Source of the DNA: Sipunculus nudus
Lineage: Eukaryota > Annelida > Sipuncula > Golfingiida > Sipunculidae
Assembly (NCBI GenBank): GCA_026874595.1
Contig: CM049311.1
Coordinates: 45,945,676-46,009,675, forward strand
Reading direction: 5' to 3'
DNA length: 64,000 nt
The notes under the pieces were generated by a model. That model was not told the origin of the DNA and did not search any database. It was given only the letters and a program-made list of their open reading frames with translations. Below, one piece after another: positions 1-13,125 of the stretch; positions within the stretch are counted from its first letter, which is position 1, and the number at the start of each line of letters is the position of its first letter. The position numbers and the translations under genes were made by a program.

Positions 1-617
1 TAATTTATTCTTAAAACAACCCTAACATCACAATAGACTATATCAATACAATAACACAGTACAACAACAGTATAACAGCAAATCAATACAATCACACAGC
101 ATAATAAATAAAGTGCACAGTACCTGGATACCACCACTGTCACAACGACATGTCATTTAAAATGTATTAACATGATGAGCAGTTCACACAAATCTTCTCA
201 GAGAATAGCAGTCCAATATAATCACAAAATCAATCTACTGTAATCCAAAAGTGAAATCCTGGCAGTGATCCGAAAGGTAAACTGAAGACTATATAAAATC
301 CGTTACAAATTTAGAAGAAAAGCTATAACTGCTGCAATTATAGGAAAAGGTCCACTCTTCTGTGTCCGCTGGAATATTCTCTCACCCCTCTCTCTGGCTC
401 TAAACACAGCCCCTATTTATAACCTTTATCCGAAAACTCTAGAAAATTCCTTTCACGAACAATCGAAAAGATCAATATATGTGCACAGACGTGAACATTA
501 GAGACAGGCAGGGCAGTGAGCTGTTACCACGAGAGTTCAACCAGTACGGATTAAACCTAGCCCGCAACACCCGGCCAGGCGAAAAAGCCCAAGACTAGCA
601 TGACCGCTGTGTTTACA
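1..617 (-). mobile_element. LTR-like element, partial (solo-LTR candidate, copy 1)
   Basis: Read on the minus strand, this stretch matches 39456-40142 along most of its length. Shared blocks include GCCTGGCCGGGTGTTGC, TTTAATCCGTACTGGTTGAA, GGTTATAAATAGGGGCTGTG and GAGAATATTCCA, and a TTGTACTGTGT-rich 3' part. TATAAATAG is a good TATA box, as expected in an LTR promoter. The likely outer end is TGTAAACAC at 617 (minus strand); the other end lies beyond the window. No coding sequence adjoins it inside the window. The two copies differ at many positions, so the insertions are old. LTR identity is inferred from TG..CA ends, the internal TATA box and two copies; no primer-binding site was seen. 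Confidence 0.5.
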
Positions 618-713
618 CGTCAGACCCCGGGCTATGCCGCCATAGCAACGGTCAATGCTAGCTTTGCACATACACATGTAAGACTGCTGATACAATAAAA
701 GAGTCATCTGTAA

Positions 714-715
714 TA

Positions 716-750
<35 letters not shown>

Positions 751-751
751 A
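714..751. repeat. (TA)n/(TG)n microsatellite
   Basis: A run of TA dinucleotides passes directly into TG dinucleotides. Short reading frames over it rich in THTHTH and YIYI are translation artefacts. Confidence 0.9.
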
Positions 752-2865
752 CAAGGTCGCTCTTTTTCCCATGTCCTTGTCGTAAACAAACCCAGACGAC
801 ATCTGGTAATATGTTGCACATGACATGACCAAGGTCAGCTTGTCACATCCAGCGTGCTGACCATGTCTGATAAATGAGAGTTTTATTGCTGAAACATGTG
901 GTCGAGCATCAAGCTCATTAGTTTGTCGTTGACCAGTGTCCACTTGCACTGTAATCTTAAAGCTCAAATGAAACGATTTCACCTAACACATAATTGGATT
1001 AGCAATGTAATATTACCCCTAAACGTTTGAATACTTGTTAAAAATATTCTTTTAATTATGAATATTTTGAGGTGTTGTACTTTCAAGAAGTGACCGTTGC
1101 ATTCAAATGGCCATTCGGCTGGCCCCGTCGTCTTGATGACCTGTGACGTCAAAGCAGACAAACAGCTCAGAGCCTGGCTGCAGCAACCCCGGTCACTCAC
1201 TGTGTAGACACGCGTGTCACGCCCGACTGTCTCTGTTCTTGTCCCGGAAAAACATGCGGTTCTTGATACCTTAAGACATACCTGTTCACTGAATACTATA
1301 TTTTCATCGTATTTCTTTTAAAAATGTTTGCATTTTCCACCCAAAGAGTAAAAGTCTATATAGATGTCCTGTGAAGACAGGAAGATCGTTTAACAACACG
1401 GTGTGCAGCTGACATCAATAGTATGTACACCCTACAACAATGTGTCACTCAGTCTGCTTTATAGAAACATGACAAGTTCATGTTAGAGGTTTATTCAAAT
1501 GGGCTGTTTTTATATTTTTATAATATAACGGATAACTTTCCAAATATAATTCAAAACATAAACACGTTTTTTTCCTGATACGTGTGCGGGACTTTTTTAT
1601 GGCAATTCCACGTCTCGGTACCACGGGCGGGCATGCCTATATGTGAGCGTGTCATGCCCATGTAACAGGACGAAATACCCGGAAAAGCGGACCAGATAAT
1701 AGGAGTATAAGACAAAATAGCACATTATTTGTTTTTATTTTTTTCACCGCATTTTTTCGATGAAAATCGTTATTTGGAATTTGACAGACATGTAATGTTG
1801 TATTGTCACTGACGATATAAAAGATTGACATCGACGGCACATTGTTTATAGACCTGGTTTTGATTTGAATGAAACGGTAAAAACGGGCACAATGAAAGTG
1901 CATACGGACCGTTTATTGAGTGTGGATAATTTACTTTGCTATAATGATTACAAATATTACGCTTTCTGACTGACATTGGTGAAAGCTTTCATGTCCTGTG
2001 CAGTCCAACTAAGCCGGAACTTTTTTTGTCAGTGCAAAAACACAACGACCAGCGGGGTCAGAGGTCAGATGACGTTTATTCAAATAAGGTCGAGGTCAAC
2101 CAATGGACGCATGGGTCAAATGACGTCGATGCAATGTCAGCAAATAGGCTTGTGGATCAGGTGTCACAGTGTCAATAAGCACCTGTCAGTTTATACATTG
2201 TTCATTGAAGCCCGAATGCCGCGGTCTTATGCCTGCTTTAATAATGTGTAATATTGTTTTCGGTTGAATTCATCACGCATCAATTGGTGTTCCAAAAAAT
2301 CGCTCTCCGAAAAAGGCAAGACATGCATGTATTTGATTCGCAGACACAACAACAGTTAAAGAAAATGATTCACAATGGGTCCATTTTGCGTCGTAAATTG
2401 CGATGCGATACCGCTTATTTCGAACCTTGCTTAATTCGTCCTTATCCACAAGAAAGCTAGCCATTTCAGGGACCGGACCAGAGCTTCTGCCGCTGACACT
2501 TGACCAGCGCCCGCACACCTGACTGAGTGACCGTGTTTGTCTGCTATGACGTCATACGTTGTGCCAGCCCAGCTGCTGCGTGCTACAACACTGAGCTCGG
2601 CAGATTCCGTGAACAGTGTGATCTCTCCAATATATTTTGGTTTTATCATTAGTTTTCCAATAAATAATGTCGTAATTCATGTATCAAATGTTAATTTAAG
2701 ATATATACTACTGGTTCAGACAAAACAGTTACTCTACCAGATGTTGCAAGGTCATGACAGACAACAGGTCGAAATACCCTGGACCGAGATGCTAAATATT
2801 ATTTTATTCATATATAGTCAGGGATACTTAGGGGTACGTGGCTTTCTTCCACAAAATTTCGGTTT

Positions 2866-2912
2866 TCTATTGGTTGTTCCGTTAATTGGTTCCTTTTACC
2901 CTGTATATAAGG
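2866..2912 (+). promoter_or_regulatory. CCAAT/TATA-like core promoter candidate
   Basis: CTATTGG (reverse CCAAT box) near 2868 and a second ATTGG near 2885 precede TATATAAGG at 2904-2912, a normal metazoan spacing. No downstream coding sequence supports a gene, so this may be a chance match or a promoter in an old repeat. Confidence 0.25.
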
Positions 2913-3255
2913 AGAATGCACACCCTGCCAGTGCGCGAATCTTCAAGCTGTAGCGTTGTCCTGACCAAGACTGAAGTGACATACGTACTCCAGTCTTGAA
3001 AAAAAGCCTATTCAATTTGATACAGCGGCGCGCAATCCAAATTTGCGCGGCGATTTGGGGCTGAAATTTCACGGTACATGTAGCGAATGCGTACAAACGA
3101 ACCACTGGGCTATTCTATGTATTTTTTTTTAATGACAAATCTGCGTGATATATTATACATGGCACGGTTTGTTAAATTATTTGTTGGACTTCAAACCTTA
3201 ATACCTTCGTTCCGGCCGTGTTTGTTTGGGTCTTGTTGATCGCTCTCAGATATCC

Positions 3256-3350
3256 GTTTTCTGATTGGACAGCTGAATAATGCCAGGAGGCTTCCTATTG
3301 GTGCCCCCACTTTTGTGCAAAACCTAAGCAGCCATACTTCCCTTATAAGA
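3256..3350 (+). promoter_or_regulatory. Second CCAAT/TATA-like candidate
   Basis: GATTGG and CTATTGG motifs are followed about 40-80 bp later by a TATA-like CTTATAAG. As for the preceding candidate, no transcript or ORF is attached to it. Confidence 0.2.
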
Positions 3351-6300
3351 TTTTGGGTATTATAGTTACAAAAACATGTGGGTCAGACAAAATCTCAGAA
3401 GATGATGTAATTTATTATAATGTTAAGTAGTTGTTATATCTTCAGCATGACCTATACGTGCAAGAACTCTTACAAATGATTTTTATTCAAATACAAATAG
3501 TAAATAACCAGACTTGCCATGCTTCTGATCCACGTGTCTCTGTTGACATAATAAATGTTAATTTACGGCCGCTTGCAACATTAAAATGGCGGCAAATGCC
3601 GCACTGTTCACAAATGGACGAGTCATATAGTAACTGAGTAAGTTTATGAAGAATTAGGTCGAATTAGTTACGCTTTTTAACTGGAATTGTTGAAATAGAT
3701 AGCCATTAGTCATTTGCAAACAAAATTAATGCACAGTTCAGTTTTATGACCTGTTTATTCCTTTATTATCGTTCGAGGGAGTTTGCTCCCTGTTCCATGC
3801 AAGAAGTTTCCATGACGTTGTATGTAATTCAACTTCAGGTCCCATGACAAGCTGTAGTGATGCTAAATTCATAAATGTGTCGCCGTTTCAGTAGTTACAA
3901 ATAGTTGGTCAATTTCAGTCGCTCCGCGACAGCTGAGTTATAAATGATTTCAAGTTTCACACTTCGGCATTCAAGCCGCTTCACTTAGTATACTTAATAT
4001 TCATGTCAACGGAAGGGAGAGTGACAAACAAGCAAGCAAACTAATACTAAAACTTTCGATTGAGAGCACCGACACAGACTTGTGAGCTGCAAACTATGTA
4101 AGTAGTTGTTACAAATGTCTATATGATTAGAGTGAGTACAATACAATTTATCCTTATTATGTATTTTCATGTATCTGATATATTCCGCTCATAGAAATGT
4201 AAGCTAATACTGTGGGTATAAAGCAGAATTATTGGAATGTACTGTTAAGATACTGAGATATACTGTAGGAGTAATATTACTTATAAAGGACCCATCGGGT
4301 TATATATTCAATGCATTATTGCATGAATATGCTTGTATTTACCATACAGGTAATATAAGGGTTGTGAATAATGTTGTTAGTTTTGTGATAACTTTTCTGT
4401 TCGTAACCATTAGAGTTTATCTATCTCTAACGTGCAGAGGGTGTATTAATATCACTATAATATGACTGCATGCGGATTCACGTGTTATAGGCCTATCTAG
4501 GTCAGGAGGGGTTAATGTTTTTGTTTGTTCATGTTCTATATGTATGTCCTTGTGTGTAAGGCGTAACGTTCTGGTGAAGTAGGTGTCCTGTTAGGGATGT
4601 AACTTGGGCAAAGTACGGCATGGTCAGTTAACGGTAACAACCGGCCCTATGTTATAGTCCAGCTTTTTGGTATTGCAGGTACCACCGAAACAAGAAAGCC
4701 AGGTTCATATATAGGAATACGCGGCGATCCTCTGTGATTATTATCGCAGGGGGAAGAACCCATGAAAGTGGTTAGTATAGTATTTAGAGTTCTTTTGTGT
4801 TAGATGAATATGTTGTGTTTAATGATACCATTATACTTGTAATCTTTATTTGTGTTCATCAATCACGACAACATTTATTGTAAAGATCGGTTGTAACTAA
4901 TGTAATCTTACCAAACTTTAATATGTAACAGTTCAGCACGGACATTAAAGGGTCCAAACAGATCACTTACACGCTACATGTACTTGTACTGGAAGTCGAG
5001 GTGATTGTCATTCAATTTATTATGCTGTTTTCTGAATACAGAAAATAATTCATGTTGTATCAAAATGAAATCACAAGTATTTTTTAAATTACTAAGGTTA
5101 AACAAAGCTGATTATATGTTCAGTCTGTCTAATAATACATTGTATTTGATTTGTTTTGTCATATTGATTCGACAGGAACGTTGAATTAAGTTTCTGTACT
5201 TTTTGTTACAGGGGTTTTTTTTTTGTTCATACTCAAGTCGTCGTAATAAAATGAGTCAAACCAATGAAGGTGTTGTCATCGAACCCCATTATATATATAT
5301 AAGTGTGCTATAGTATTCATAATGGACAACACTGAGAGTATCTATGTGTATTCATGCTATATGAACGAGACAGAATAAATAATATATAAATATACATGTA
5401 AGATATAAATTTTAGGATGTGAGAGGTAGAAACTGATATAATATTTACACGCATTTTTTTTCCTGGAGTGTGACTTTCTGGAAAGTATCAGTGATAGTGA
5501 CTTTAATGTATATCAGTGAGAAAGGGAGTTCAGGAGTGAAAAGTTGTAACGTTTCATTAAACCTGGTGAACTTAAATTTATTGTCACAAGCTCACTGCCA
5601 GAGTATAAGGTCATGTGAAATATCTCGCTAATACCAGTGTTTTCAGAACTAATATGGTAACATTTGATTGACGTTTGGTTTAGAACTGATCTGTAATGAT
5701 GAAGCAGCATGTCTGTCATACATGTTATCATGAGCCAGAGTAAATACCTCTGTGTACATGGCGCTGCAGTGTGTATGCTGTAATTATTAAGACAATACAT
5801 ATTATGACTTGTCATTACCAGATTATGATTATATGTGTATATTTATATCATACAGAAAAAGTAAGCTGCTAATAAACGTGATACTTATCAAGCCTAATGG
5901 AGTTAAACTGATATATATATATAGATCACTTGATGAAAATATATTTTTTTTAAATATTCATTACTCTAATAAAAAAAATAAAGAATGATTGTCAATTAAT
6001 AATTTTCTTCCAGTGATCTTGCATACATGGGACTGTTTACAGCTGAAGAAATAGTTTTAGTGATTCTTTATATACAACGGCCATTCGTATAAAATCAACA
6101 AAACGTTTGGAAGGAATGAAAAATTGACGCTGTTGAGAAACCCTGATCGAATTTTCCTTTGCTTCTGGGGGGTTTCTTTGGAACGGACAGAGAACAAAGC
6201 AGAAAATACAGAATTGATCGGTATGGCCAAAGAGCAAGAAATGCGGGAAAACATGAGATAATTTTTTATTTGCATCGCCTTGAGAGCTTGGGAAAGATTA

Positions 6301-7779
6301 TTCATGAATGCTTTTAAGATTGTTCGCGGAGATCGATGAATCACATCACATGGTCTTCCACCCGTAAACCCAAAGGGTATTTTGTGAAAAACCAATTCCT
6401 GCCGGAGTATTAATTTTCATTTCAGAACCGTGGTAATATAAAGTGAGAAATGAGGAAAGAGAGATTTTACCAGAGCGCTGGGAAAACAACCAGTTAAGAT
6501 CGATATGCGATTCCCTAAGTTGGAGAGTAAGTTTAACTCGGTGGTTCTGTATATTAACGTCAGCGGGTGTAACTTACAGCAGTTTACCCAAGGATGAAAA
6601 CCTCGCAGGCTTTTTCCCAGTCACACAGCTCTTATCTGAAATTCGTCATGATGATTTTTGCCATAATCAAGAAAAAGAATATACATTTTCTTACATTAAA
6701 TGTATAATCCATTTATTATTATTATTATATTATTATAATTTAATATTATATTATCATTAAGTTATCTAAGTAAACGTAAGGGCTGACAAGACAAAGAAGG
6801 ACGTCGGCCCGGCAGGAATGCACGACCAGAGGACTTGTCCGACTTGTATGAAGACATCAGCTGACCGCCCGTCGATAGCAGACGCATGAGAACGTCAGCT
6901 GCCGGTCCCGATCTGCCGATTATGCACGCCGTCATTTTTGTGACAAATTTTGATGAACTTATTAAAGGTTACTTCCTTTAAATTTCTCAATAACAGTAAC
7001 AATTCATGATTAAATTAGACTCGCCTTTTGAAGTTCTATTATTTACTTCGGTTAATAAACTTATCTGCAGGCAAGGGGCTTTTTTTTAAAGTATAATTCC
7101 TAACAAAATGATAAAAATATCAGGGAAAATATCAGGGAAATTAAAAGGGAAAGTAAAATTTGAAAAATATATTATTTTATAATGTATGAACAAACATATT
7201 TTAATTAGGATCTATTCACTTCTTCTTATAACCATTCACTCTTGTTACTATAGAAGGGAAAACTTTGCCGGCCCTTCATATTAACTTTACTTGTATAGCA
7301 TGTTGTATTAGGAGTGGTGTGGTGCTTAGCACCGGGTTTGTGAGAACGTCCCTTACTGTATCTCGTATGTACTGTATGTCTTGTCCCTCACTTTTAGCTG
7401 CAGTTGCAAGCGAAAGGACAAAAAGAGGGCCAAGTGCAAAGTGCCATGTACATAGCTTCCCCACATTAAAAACTTCTGAAATGCCAACTCATGGTTAACA
7501 CAGAAACTAGATAAACGGAGCTCCAGGTCAAGTTTTAGGAATCTTGGAGCAGGCTGGTGACCTAAAGGTGCAATGTATAGGCCCACCGGGGAATGAAAGA
7601 CTAAAGTAAAAACTCCAATACTGTGCGGCTATACGCAGTCATTGGATAGGCTTCAGGAGTAAACATCGAGGAAAAGTCCGGAGGTGGAGTCCCTAAGGCA
7701 GGTCGTCGTTGAATGCAACAGCTCTCTGGTAACGGCGTTGGTATCAAACTGTAACGGCTCTGCTAATCCTTTGGATCCA

Positions 7780-8890
7780 TCAGCGACGTGGAAAGGGTAC
7801 ATGTTGCATTGGTACTAAACTGTCCCCTGTTCAAAACAAACTGCGAAAAGACCAGCCAAGATTTAATCAAACAAAGGATAGAGAGATGGGCAGAAGACTA
7901 ACCGGACCTCTATTACAGAGAGAGCATCTGTCCTTGACGCTCTATTGAACGACAACTATCGTTGTTCGAGCTGGATACAGAACCCACAACAAAGCACTGC
8001 AAGTCTGTCCTACTGCATCCTCTGCATTGGCCCTGTGCCAGTGCTGGCAGGAATGATTGGTACCTCAAGGCATAAGGGGTGCCACGATTAACACTGTGTA
8101 CAAAAATAAAAGTGAGGAAAGTGACTGTAAAATCTACAGAGGCATCTTACTCCTCATCATTGTCGACAAAGTATATGCTCATTTTATTTTGACCCGTTTT
8201 CTGAAGCGTGTCTATCTTGAGTCTTAGTGTGATTTTAGAGCTTTAGGGCAATAGTAGATATGATATTCTCCTTTCGTCAGCTTCAGAAGCAGTAGAGGGA
8301 ACAACAGATGCCCCTGTACATCGTATGTATTGATCTTACCAAAGCAGTTTACTCGTCATCCTCTCATGGCTCCGAGCAAAGACAACTACTCGAGGTTCTC
8401 ATCAGAGAAATACTATTCGCTGACGACTAAGCAACAGGGACCCACATCAAGCAGGATCTGCAGTCACTGATGGATAGCTTTTCAAAGAGCTGCAAAGATT
8501 TTGTTTGATCAGAAGTCTGAAGAAGACTAACGTCCTTGGTCAAGATACAGAGTCACAACCATTCCTTTGATGACTACAACCTCTGTCATGACCATTAATT
8601 CCCTCCATCACAACAATTTCTGACTGGTTAGTGATATTGACAAGAGGAAGGCAACCGCAATATTTGCTGGCCTAACTGCTCTTGTATGAACTAACAACAA
8701 GGCAACAGTGAAAACTGTTTATAACACTAATGCAATTTAATATATGGCGAAACGGACAACTTATGCCAGACACGAGAGAAGACCTTCCTTTTAGAAGTTT
8801 TCACCGTATCTTGGGCACATGCAGCAGACGCTGCTTCGACTAGGCCATGTTCATCGCATTAAGAATGACCTTTTAAAACGTTTAATTTTT
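7780..8890 (+). pseudogene. Decayed non-LTR retrotransposon reverse transcriptase (plus strand)
   Basis: Plus-strand translation in shifting frames recovers a non-LTR reverse transcriptase. An upstream linker-like segment reads IERWAED near 7875-7895. The catalytic block LIREILFADD lies at 8398-8427 and is followed at once by a stop, then QDLQSLMDSFSKSCKDF in the same frame. KKTNVLGQDTES continues in another frame near 8520-8555, and LGHVHRI near 8840 resembles the C-terminal GHV.RM block of the family. FADD is the motif C (YxDD-type) catalytic site of the palm. Several stops and frameshifts make it non-functional. It lies tail-to-tail with the minus-strand element that starts at 9180. The clade is not assigned. 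Confidence 0.75.
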
Positions 8891-9179
8891 AAGCTATAAT
8901 TACTTGCAGCGGTACCATTTGTATAGAAAATAACCCAAAGGGTTATATCTGAGTTATATGAACATAATTTCTTTTTTGCTTCTGGACATAAATACAGTGC
9001 CACATCTAGAAAATCGGCATCCTTGGAACTGTGCGAAACTGCCGCGATATAAATATGGCCATAATGTAAAAAAATAAGAGGCAAACAAATAGGATTGTCA
9101 AAAACTGCCCAAATTTGAGAGGTGCCCACTTTAAAGATGCCCCTAAGGGAGGTCCCATTGTAATTTCCCTTATAAGAAG

Positions 9180-11430
9180 CTGTCCTCGTTAATGGCGGTG
9201 GCTTCGGTTGGAAGATGTGTAGCTGAGGTCATGTCGAATTTTGTCCTTTTCATGCTCAAGCAACCTGGTGACTGAGGAGACATAATTGAAACCGGCAGGT
9301 CCTTCTCCAATGGCCGCGGGATAATTTCTGGTCTGTGGTAGTCTCCTCTAGGGTCCTGTTTTTCCATCTTTACCAGGCTGGTACGACGGATGGCTTAAAT
9401 GGTGGTAATAAGCTGTTGGTAAGGCACCAATTATTTCTGTCAGCAGCGTGGGAGGTCCACTGATGGGGGTCGATGTTGCATGCTGCGAGGGCCTTCTTTA
9501 GCTGTCCGTTTCTTAGGTGCTTCTCTGTTGCGATCGCAAGAATACAATTTACCATATAGCGCTATCTTTATTAGGCATCGGCCTGCCATTCCGAAAATGT
9601 GTCGGGCATAATGCAGCTCTGACTTCAGTACTGTAGCCTAAATTCTTCCGACCTTTACTTTCTCGAGTATCTCTGTGTTCGTGGCTTTATCGGTCCAGTG
9701 GATGATCAGTATGGAGTGGAGTTAGCGCTCTCAAAGAGTCGGATGTGAGAGCTATAAGTGACCTATGATTCAGACCCTTGCTAGCCTGTTGTCCACCTCC
9801 TTGTCGAATTTTGCGTCTGCAGAAAACACACGACCTATAAAGCAAAAATGCTGCACCTCATTCAGCTTGGGATGTTTGGTGTAGATACTTGGTGGATGGT
9901 ATTCCTTTTGAGGAGCTGGTTGGTGGGAAACTTCAGTCTTCGTAAGGCTGACCTCCAGTTTAATAGATCAGAAGGCTGTGCAAAGCATGAGTGTAATGTT
10001 CTGCAAGGCATTTCTGTGTGCGCGATATGTGCAGCGTCAGCAAACAGTAGTTCTCGGATAATTTTTTCTGTGGTCTTGGTGTGTGCCTGTAACCGCCGCA
10101 GGTTGAAGAGACTTCCATCGGTAAAAAAAAATCCCATTTTCATCCAGGTCTTTTATAGCTTGTTTCAGCATCATACCGAAGAAAATGGAGAATAAGATCG
10201 GGACGAAAACGCAATCCTGTTTTTTTTTTTTACACCATTGCTGATTCAGAAGGTCTAGGCAAGGCCGTAAGCTTGTCTTACTTGACCGAGGTGGTCCTCA
10301 TGGGGCTGGTTGATCGTGGCTGAAAGCAGCCTAGCTTTTCAAAGATTTGCCAGTCATTTTCTGCTCTTCAAGTGTAATGCTTTCGTCAAGTCAACAAAGG
10401 TTATGTACAAACCATATTTTTGTAAAGGGGGCCAATAAGTGCACCTAGAAGGTCTGGGGGAGTGTACCATGCCGCCACATCAAAAGAAAGTTGTAGGGAG
10501 AGTATGGAGTGGAGCGTGGCTCAGCAACAAACCAAAACTGCTGGGGGAATGCCGTCAACACCTGCAGCTTTGCCGAAGTTTAATGATTAAATGGCTTTTA
10601 AACTTTCCTGAAGTGTTGGGATCTCATCTAGTTTACTTTTCACGGGTAGCTTCAGAGTATGTTGCTGTCTTGTGGACCAAGCGGACGGTAGTTACAAGGA
10701 TATGGAAGTATTGAGACCAGCGGAAAAGGATAGAGTCCTTGTCTGTTAGCAAGTCCTTTCCATCTGAGCTTCGAAGAGGGCTCTGGTTTGGTGTTAGGAT
10801 GACCATAGACTGCCTTCAAGGCTTTACAGAATAGACCATAGATAGTTTCCGGTGTCTGCATATAGCTGAATTGTCTTTGCTAGGCATGTCCACCATTTCT
10901 TTTGGATTTCCTGAAGTCTGCATAGGAAATTGCTGCACGAGAGCGAAAGGCTGCTTTCTTCTGTGGACAAGTTGGATGGGACAGATGAGCTTGATGTGCT
11001 GTGAGGGTCTCCTGGATTCCTTGTCGTATCGTTAAGCCAGTCCTGATAATTCTTTGATGAGAATCTTAATGATTTCTTGACTGTCTGTAGCACAACACTC
11101 TTGAGCTGGTCACAGACTTCTTCAGGTGGCGAGCCGTTTAAGTAGCCAACTTCCTCATTTGTGATGCAAGTCTTCCTGCAATTTTGTCTTGCCTAGGTGT
11201 GCATTGAGTTCCCTGACACGTAGTTTCTTCTGAGACATGACCTTCACGCCTGCACTAAAGAGTTTAAAGGTCATGTGACACAGTCTTATGTCAAATAAAT
11301 ACAGCATCTCTATCAGCTGATGCATATAAGGGTCTAATTCAGTGCCAGGAATGTGTGTTGAAGTACTAACAAAGAACGTGCTGGAGACACCAGAACTTTC
11401 AATTGACACCATTATATACATCATTAATCC
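9180..11430 (-). pseudogene. Decayed non-LTR retrotransposon ORF2 (linker, RT, C-terminal region), copy A
   Basis: Minus-strand fragments run in the order expected of a non-LTR pol protein. The endonuclease-RT linker is at 10824-11424 (LQEIQKKWWTCLAKTIQLYA). FCKALKAVYGHPNT lies near 10800-10840. RT motif A, FVDLTKAL, is at about 10377-10402. ILFSIFFGMMLKQAIKDLDE lies at about 10140-10197, followed by FNLRRLQAHTKTTEKIIREL. Motif C has decayed from FADD to FADA near 10040. The C-terminal block LKKALAACNIDPHQW is at 9460-9510, and a degenerate zinc-finger remnant (LCLLSHQ) lies near 9260. Frameshifts and stops separate these blocks, and the lost catalytic Asp means it cannot act. Tandem copy A of the 10.8-kb segment begins inside this element. 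Confidence 0.82.
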
Positions 11431-12999
11431 ATGAGCCAGAGGTGGTCACCGGTACCACTTGGGGTGGCAAATTTTTAATATTATCATGAGCAGCCTAATA
11501 TTATGTGGTTTTGATTTCTGTATAATAGCAGTGTAACATGAGTAGCTTTGAGATACCACGCACATATAAGCGTAGGTACTAAATCAAGAAACCCCATTTT
11601 CACAGTCCAAGAATATTAAGTGCTGGTCACTTTAGATGTATATAGTTGAAAATGTTTCAGTTTTGCCTATCAATGTTGATGTTTTCATCTGAAATAGATA
11701 ATGAAATAAGGAGAACCTCTACATTAAATATTATTTGACTATTTTTCTATTGTTATCTGAACCAATTATTGTGCGGTCTTCCATGATTTCAGACGTTCGT
11801 CAAATTTTTCATCAGTGTATGTAAAAATAGAATCTTTCTGTGAATGCACCATGTAGCGGGAAACCACTTATCATATATGATGTAAAGTAGATCTGTTTGC
11901 TAAGTTTGATCTAATCTGCAAATCCCCTTTTATAACCGACAATAGTTTAAACGATTATGGTTTTAACACGTAAACCGTGTCAAACAGCTGAAGGTTGCCT
12001 TAGTTTCTATTTCTATTTCTCTGATGGGATGCAGGGAAACGCTATAACTATGTAATATTATTCCAATCCTACCAAAAACTTTGTCAAAAATTTTTAATAG
12101 AGCAAAAATACTTCGTATATGAAGATTCTGTAATCTTGAGATGAAGGTATTAGACAGTTGAGACTTTGACCGACGCATTGGGACAAAGGTTTGAGACGGT
12201 TTTAATATCTTTAGAAGGTAACTTTGAAAAAAGGTTTGATCTTCGCATCACACTTACAAGAAAAAGAATCTGTAAAGGGATTGTGGGCATAACGCTCTTT
12301 TCCCCCACAGTGCACTGGGGCTTCTAAATCCACCAATGGTGTCGGTATAAATACAGGAGAAACAGGCCATTGAAACATGTGGGATTAGAGTTTTTCTAGG
12401 CAAATAATATACACTTATTTTTTAAGCGATACCGACTTCTTTAAAAAAGTAACATCTGGTAAGCATGCGTATGTTCCATGTTGAAAAGAAGGTGGTTTTC
12501 TTGGATTGAGATGAACATGAGATGATTTCGAAGTAAGAGAATTGTAATAAGTAATCCTAGCCATTCCCATATCCCTTACTGTTAGGAACTTCGTCTAGCA
12601 TAAGGGCCCAGAATAACTCCGCCAGAGAGATCTATCCAATATGGCCGCCAAAATATAAATTAATATAGCCTGTAAAATTAACATTCGATCGGGAATTTAT
12701 ATGTCTTATACGTTCCATCAGCTCCATACAAACTACAGTATAATTGTTCACATATACTCTTCTACTTACAGAAGGACATTAATACCGGCAGTGGTACTCA
12801 AATTGCACATTTCAAATATTGTACATGAACTTTCTAACCATCATCAAAATATAACTACAAGGTTCCCCTACAAAATTATATATAAATTGATCACTTTTAC
12901 TTTTTCATGTCACATTCTTATCATGTCAAATCGAAAATATTGGTAAGTAGTTTGACAGTATTCCCCTTTTGATTTCGAATGCATCCATGAAGTTTAAAT
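11431..12999. other. Non-coding part of copy A
   Basis: AT-rich DNA conserved with 22331-23985 in copy B, apart from a ~125-bp insertion in B. No protein family is recognised. The notable element is the CCAAT/TATAAATA site listed separately. Confidence 0.55.
12333..12464 (+). promoter_or_regulatory. Duplicated core-promoter-like site with possible first exon (copy A)
   Basis: CCAAT at 12333-12337 is followed by TATAAATA at 12346-12353. About 110 bp further on, ACATCTG is followed by GTAAGC near 12458-12464, a good 5' splice donor. The arrangement CCAAT, TATA, short leader, donor is what a spliced gene start would look like, and it recurs in copy B. No downstream coding exon could be tied to it, so a functional promoter is only a possibility. 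Confidence 0.3.
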
Positions 13000-13009
13000 C
13001 TTCATCATA

Positions 13010-13125
13010 AGTAAGAGTCTGAATCATCTCCTGCATCGTCAGCTGGTTTTGTGGTAGTGACCTGTCCATCTTTGGTAATAGGCCTCAAACTCTCAGGAAG
13101 GACAGGTTTATTCCATCTTCTTTTC
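13010..13125 (-). other. Coding-like fragment of unknown identity (copy A)
   Basis: Minus-strand translation gives LPESLRPITKDGQVTTTKP followed by an acidic ADDAGDDSDSYL tail and a stop. Copy B (about 24000-24135) preserves the frame with small changes, including an extra acidic/Thr pair. An overlapping frame is also open. It may be the end of an old host exon or of a transposon protein; I do not recognise it. Confidence 0.3.

Larger units (their letters stand above)
752..7779. other. Long stretch with no recognisable gene
   Basis: About 7 kb of AT-rich DNA in which I recognise no protein family, RNA gene or intact transposon. Reading frames are at most about 110 codons and show no family motif. 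It holds scattered promoter-like CCAAT/TATA combinations near 2.87-2.91 kb and 3.26-3.35 kb, and a small CGCGCAA/TTGCGCG inverted repeat near 3030-3055. Host non-coding exons or old repeats cannot be excluded by eye. Confidence 0.6.

Noticed and set aside
4232-4465. 77-codon frame with hydrophobic stretches
   Set aside because: AT-rich sequence gives hydrophobic translations by chance; no motif or supporting context.
9848-10195. 115-codon plus-strand frame
   Set aside because: Shadow of the minus-strand reverse transcriptase, which has the recognisable motifs.
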